Below, piece by piece: positions 57,578 through 64,000 of a DNA stretch of 64,000 nucleotides; position 1 is the stretch's first letter; each line of letters begins with the position of its first letter. Below the pieces are notes generated by a model, which saw nothing but the letters and a program-made list of their open reading frames with translations, was not told the DNA's origin and did not search any database. This DNA is from Chitinimonas viridis. Lineage in GTDB: Bacteria; Pseudomonadota; Gammaproteobacteria; Burkholderiales; Chitinimonadaceae. The position numbers were made by a program, and so were the translations under genes. The stretch spans positions 62,001 through 126,000 of the forward strand of contig NZ_JAUFPU010000009.1 of the NCBI RefSeq assembly GCF_030409555.1, given 5' to 3'.

Positions 57578-58585
57578 ATGTTTGACTATGCCGATAAGCC
57601 CGCCACGCAGACATTGAGTGTGCTGCTGCTGCCCGGCTTCTCGGCCAGCGAGCTGGGCCTGCTGCTCGATTGCAGTGGCGAGATCAACCGCCTCACCGGT
57701 AGTGTGCTGTACCAGGTCAGGCTGTTGTCGCAGGATGGCAATCCAGTAATGTCACGACACGGCCGCCTGCAGCCGGTGGACGCCGTGTTTGATCCGGCAC
57801 AGGCGCTTGCCGTACTGTTCGTGGCGGCATCTGACCTACCTAAACCATTGAGCATGACCGACCCCGTGGTCAGCGGCCTGGCCCAGCTTGGGCGGCAGCG
57901 CTGCCTGCTGGGGGCATGGCATGCAGGCGCTTTTTGGCTGGCGGCCGCGGGCTTGCTCAATGGCTGCCGGGCGACCTTGCATTGGTCGCTGCTGGAGGTG
58001 TTTTCTGAGCGCTACCCGCAGGTCGTGGCCTCGACAGCCTTGTTCGAGGTGGACCGTGATCGCGCCACCTGTGGTGGTGGCGTGGCAGTGGTCGATCTGT
58101 TTCTGCACCTGGCCGCGCGGCAACACGGTGCTGATCTGATGGCATCGGTGGCGGAGAACCTGCTGCTGGAGCGTATTCGCGGCCGTGATGACCGGCAGCG
58201 CATACCGTTGAAAAACCGGGTGGGCAGCAATCAGCCCAAGCTGGTGCAGGCCGTCATGCTGATGGAGGCTAACCTGGAAGAGCCCCTGACGACGGATGAG
58301 ATCGCCCAGCATGTCTGTGTTTCGCGGCGGCAGCTGGAGCGCCTGTTCAAGCAGCACCTCGACAGCGTGCCATCGCAGTACTACCTGGAGCTTCGGCTCA
58401 ATCGCGCCCGCCAGATGCTGCGGCAAACCGCCAAATCCATCATCCAGATAGGCCTGAGTTGCGGTTTTTCCAGCGGCCCGCATTTTTCCAGCGCCTACCG
58501 TAATCATTTTGATACCACCCCGCGCGAGGATAGACAGCGCGGTACGGTAAAGAGTGAGTCGCAAGATACGCCCAGCAGCCCATAA
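57578..58585 (+). CDS. argR: AraC-family arginine regulator ArgR
   Basis: 335 residues. The N-terminal domain (about 10-200) has the DJ-1/PfpI glutaminase-like fold typical of the Pseudomonas ArgR type (LSVLLLPGFSASELGLLLD, AWHAGAFWLAAAGLLNG). The C-terminal AraC DNA-binding domain (about 230-325) has two helix-turn-helix units (TTDEIAQHVCVSRRQLERLF and IIQIGLSCGFSSGPHFSSAY). It is the last gene of the aot operon and directly precedes astC. It is unrelated to the E. coli hexameric ArgR. Its likely targets are the TGTCGC boxes before gdhB, aotJ and astC, and the aotJ box would make it autoregulated. Confidence 0.92.
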   Translation: MFDYADKPATQTLSVLLLPGFSASELGLLLDCSGEINRLTGSVLYQVRLLSQDGNPVMSRHGRLQPVDAVFDPAQALAVLFVAASDLPKPLSMTDPVVSGLAQLGRQRCLLGAWHAGAFWLAAAGLLNGCRATLHWSLLEVFSERYPQVVASTALFEVDRDRATCGGGVAVVDLFLHLAARQHGADLMASVAENLLLERIRGRDDRQRIPLKNRVGSNQPKLVQAVMLMEANLEEPLTTDEIAQHVCVSRRQLERLFKQHLDSVPSQYYLELRLNRARQMLRQTAKSIIQIGLSCGFSSGPHFSSAYRNHFDTTPREDRQRGTVKSESQDTPSSP

Positions 58586-58608
58586 TGGGCCTGAACCCAT
58601 TACGAAGA

Positions 58609-58651
58609 TGTCGCAATACCGGAATCCACGCCGCCGCGACTTCCCTAGAAT
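58609..58651 (+). promoter_or_regulatory. astC promoter with ArgR box
   Basis: TGTCGC (58609-58614), N8, AA (58623-58624), then TAGAAT (58646-58651), 37 bp from the box start. The 15-mer TACGAAGATGTCGCA (58601-58615) is identical to 53066-53080 upstream of aotJ. Just before it, the arms TAATGGG (58583-58589) and CCCATTA (58596-58602) form a small hairpin at the argR stop. Confidence 0.65.
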
Positions 58652-58676
58652 GACTCCCATATCCGCAAAAGCCTGA

Positions 58677-59900
<1,224 letters not shown>

Positions 59901-59919
59901 GCGCATCATAACGACAAGG

Positions 59920-59966
59920 AGCGGCCCACACTCGCAAGGCTCAGGTGGTGCTTGTGGGGAGCCGCT
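59920..59966 (+). repeat. Inverted repeat between astC and aruF
   Basis: The arms AGCGGC (59920-59925) and GCCGCT (59961-59966), with an inner CCACA/TGTGG stem, are followed by TTCG rather than a T-run. It probably tunes rather than ends transcription. The remaining 195-bp gap shows nothing else. Confidence 0.45.
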
Positions 59967-60095
59967 TTCGACCAGGGGCGGCTGACTAAACCGTTCCAGC
60001 GTTGTCACTCTAGCCCTGGTGCAGCACTGTTGCGCACACCAGGCCAGAGCCGCGATGCGGGGTTTGTTGGCAGTTCCAGATGAGGAGACCGTAGG

Positions 60096-61103
60096 GTGCT
60101 AGTGCTTCGTTCCAGCCGATTGGCCGATTTGCCCGGTGTTGAGCTGCTTGCCCAGGAAAGCCCGGTAGGGGTGACCTCGCTGCCCGCCAATCGTGATGCA
60201 CTCTATCGTCGTATCCAGGCATCCATTGATTCCATGGCGGCTGACGTGGGTTTCCATGGCGAAGAGAGCTATCTCTTCGTACTCGAAGATACCGACAGCA
60301 AGGCCTTGGTCGGGGTCTCCGGCCTGGTGGCATCGGCTGGTTTCAGCGAGCCGTTCTACAGCTATCGGAACGAGACCCTGATCCACGCTTCGCCCGGCCT
60401 CGGTATCCACAACAAGATACACGCACTGTCGCTATGCCATGACCTGACAGGCAATACGCTACTGACGGGCTTTTACTGCCGCGATGAGCTGGACTTCAGC
60501 CGCTGGAGCGATCTGCTCTCACGGGGTCGCTTGCTGTTCCTGGCGCAATGGCCGGCGCGGTTTGCCGAGGGCGTGGTCTCGGAGATGCTGGGGGTGAACC
60601 GGCCCGATGGCACCAGCCCATTCTGGGATTCGGTAGGCCAGGTGTTCTTTGGTATCGGCTACCAGGATGCCGAGTTCTACTGTGGCGTGAAGGGACGCAA
60701 ATTCATTGCCGAGCTGATGCCGCAGCATCCCATCTATGTGCCTTTGCTCAGCGATGAGGCACAGACTGCCATGGGGCAGGTCAGCACGGACTCGGAAGTG
60801 CCTTTTGATGTACTGCTGCGCGAAGGCTTCGAGACCGAGAACTATATCGATATTTTTGACGGCGGCCCGACGCTGCATGCCCGCACGTCCAGCATACGCA
60901 CGGTGGCCCAGAGTCGGCTGGCGCAGGCCAGGGCCGGTGCCGGTGGCAGTACGCCCTTCCTTGTGGCCACCACCCGCCTGGAGGATTTCCGCGCCACGGT
61001 TGCCGAGGCTGAACTGGCGGGTGACGAAATCAAGCTGCCTTTGGCCGTGATGACGGCCCTGGCACTGCAAGATGGAGAGACGGTGCGCATCGCGCCGCTG
61101 TGA
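60096..61103 (+). CDS. aruF: Arginine N-succinyltransferase, alpha subunit
   Basis: 335 residues, AstA family. With AruG it transfers succinyl from succinyl-CoA to arginine, the first AST step. Family segments include PVGVTSLPANRDALYRRI, YLFVLEDT, SYRNETLIHASPGLGIHN and FIAELMPQHPIYVPLL. The start is GTG at 60096 with GAGGAG upstream. The next gene encodes a clear paralogue, the two-subunit form known from Pseudomonas, whereas E. coli has a single AstA. Confidence 0.93.
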   Translation: MLVLRSSRLADLPGVELLAQESPVGVTSLPANRDALYRRIQASIDSMAADVGFHGEESYLFVLEDTDSKALVGVSGLVASAGFSEPFYSYRNETLIHASPGLGIHNKIHALSLCHDLTGNTLLTGFYCRDELDFSRWSDLLSRGRLLFLAQWPARFAEGVVSEMLGVNRPDGTSPFWDSVGQVFFGIGYQDAEFYCGVKGRKFIAELMPQHPIYVPLLSDEAQTAMGQVSTDSEVPFDVLLREGFETENYIDIFDGGPTLHARTSSIRTVAQSRLAQARAGAGGSTPFLVATTRLEDFRATVAEAELAGDEIKLPLAVMTALALQDGETVRIAPL

Positions 61104-61114
61104 GGATACAGACT

Positions 61115-62134
61115 ATGCTGGTACGTTCCATACGCCGCGAAGACCTCGCGGCACTGATGCAGCTGGCCCGCAGCACCGGGGTGGGGGTGACGACACTGCC
61201 GGTCAATGAAGAGCGACTTACCCGTCGCATAGACAGCTCATTGCAGGCCATCGCTGGCGAGCCGGATCCGGCGGAGTCCAGCTTCGTGTTCGTGCTGGAA
61301 GACGATACGGCGCAAGGCCATGTGGCGGGGATCTGCGGTATTGAAGGCGCGGTGGGCGGCAACGAGCCCTGGTACAACTATCGTGTCGGCCTGTCGGTGC
61401 ATAGCTCGCGCGAGATTGGCGTGTATCGAAAGCTCGATACCCTGTTTCTAACCAATGACCTGACGGGTGCGGCTGAGCTGTGTTCCTTGTTTCTGCAGTC
61501 GGAATACCGACGCGACAACAACGGCAGCCTGCTGTCGAAGAGCCGTTTTCTGTTTATGGCCGAGTTCCCCGAGCGGTTCAATCCGCGCGTGATTGCGGAG
61601 ATGCGGGGGGTATCGGATGAGGGCGGGCGTTCACCGTTCTGGGAGAGCCTGGGGCGGCATTTCTTCAAGATGGATTTCTCGGAAGCGGATTACCTGACCG
61701 GCATAGGCCAGAAATCCTTTATCGCCGAGCTGATGCCGCAGCACCCGGTCTATACCGCTTTTCTGAGCGAGGAGGCACGTGCCGTCATCGGCAAGGTGCA
61801 CGACAACACCCGGCCAGCCCTGGCCATGCTGGAAGGCGAGGGCTTCCGCTATAACGGTTATGTGGACATCTTTGATGCCGGCCCGACTATCGAGTCCGCC
61901 CTGGGCGATATCCGCGCCGTGCGCGATAGCCAGATACTGACGGCCAAGCCGGACGACGAGACCCGTGGCCGCAACTGGTTGATATCCAACCGGCAACTGG
62001 GCGACTTCCGGGTGTGCCTGGCGCAGACTGAGCCCACACCAGCGGGCCTGCCGTTGACCCGCGAGGTAATCGCGCGCCTGGGTATAGAGCCTGGGGCGAG
62101 CGTACGCGCTGTGCCCTTGTCCGCCAAGCTGTGA
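61115..62134 (+). CDS. aruG: Arginine N-succinyltransferase, beta subunit
   Basis: 339 residues, paralogue of AruF (shared GVTxLPxNxxxLxRRI, FVLEDD, TNDLTG, FIAELMPQHPVY). The ATG at 61115 gives MLVRSIRREDL, matching the family. GAGGA lies upstream, just after the aruF stop. It differs from AruF in the segment after the GIHN equivalent (REIGVYRKLDTLFL), which may reflect division of roles in the heteromer. Confidence 0.93.
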   Translation: MLVRSIRREDLAALMQLARSTGVGVTTLPVNEERLTRRIDSSLQAIAGEPDPAESSFVFVLEDDTAQGHVAGICGIEGAVGGNEPWYNYRVGLSVHSSREIGVYRKLDTLFLTNDLTGAAELCSLFLQSEYRRDNNGSLLSKSRFLFMAEFPERFNPRVIAEMRGVSDEGGRSPFWESLGRHFFKMDFSEADYLTGIGQKSFIAELMPQHPVYTAFLSEEARAVIGKVHDNTRPALAMLEGEGFRYNGYVDIFDAGPTIESALGDIRAVRDSQILTAKPDDETRGRNWLISNRQLGDFRVCLAQTEPTPAGLPLTREVIARLGIEPGASVRAVPLSAKL

Positions 62135-62142
62135 GCCGACGG

Positions 62143-64000
<1,858 letters not shown>

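Overview
The window is a GC-rich chromosomal segment of a Gram-negative proteobacterium. Gene order and protein types suggest a betaproteobacterium, perhaps of the Neisseriales/Chitinimonas kind, but no ribosomal marker is present, so this is inference. I see no tRNA or rRNA gene, CRISPR array, prophage or insertion sequence. Almost all space is coding. The first gene (penicillin-binding protein 1A) and the last gene (astD) run off the window ends.

Region 1 (1-17.5 kb) is central metabolism. mrcA and mdh lie on the minus strand. On the plus strand follow a GntR/UTRA regulator, sdhCDAB, sdhE, gltA, sucA, sucB, lpdA, sucC and sucD, closed by a strong terminator. This run encodes malate dehydrogenase, succinate dehydrogenase, citrate synthase, 2-oxoglutarate dehydrogenase and succinyl-CoA synthetase. 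Two similar palindromes flank the GntR gene and look like its operators. Four of the gaps between the later genes each hold a large GC-rich hairpin.

Region 2 (17.5-46 kb) is mixed housekeeping and signalling. It contains a membrane-attached metallophosphoesterase, a degenerate HD-GYP protein placed end to end with a PAS-GGDEF-EAL protein, a periplasmic thioredoxin-like protein, a small HNH protein, a TPR/O-GlcNAc-transferase-like protein and guaB. Next come a patatin phospholipase with two lipoproteins (one FlgO-like) and dsbB, then a tandem pair of unrecognised paralogues with internal duplications, yheS, an MFS transporter and prfC. After these lies a four-gene operon with SiaA-, SiaC- and SiaB-like partner-switching proteins and a second degenerate HD-GYP protein. 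An orphan periplasmic binding protein, uup, and a FapA/DUF342 gene behind a sigma-28-like promoter complete the region.

Region 3 (46-64 kb) is amino-acid metabolism. A LysE-type exporter and metZ precede the large NAD-dependent glutamate dehydrogenase gene (minus strand). Divergent from it is an aotJQMOP-argR arginine transport and regulator operon like that of Pseudomonas, followed by the arginine succinyltransferase pathway genes astC, aruF, aruG, a GNAT gene and astD. Three promoters here (gdhB, aotJ, astC) each carry a TGTCGC box at nearly the same distance (37-39 bp) from a -10 element. This matches the box described for the AraC-type ArgR of Pseudomonas and ties import, breakdown to glutamate and glutamate oxidation into one regulon feeding 2-oxoglutarate and succinate to the TCA genes of region 1.

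The most interesting parts are the SiaABC-like operon with a degenerate HD-GYP partner, the internally duplicated tandem paralogues, the ArgR promoter set and the GntR operator pair.
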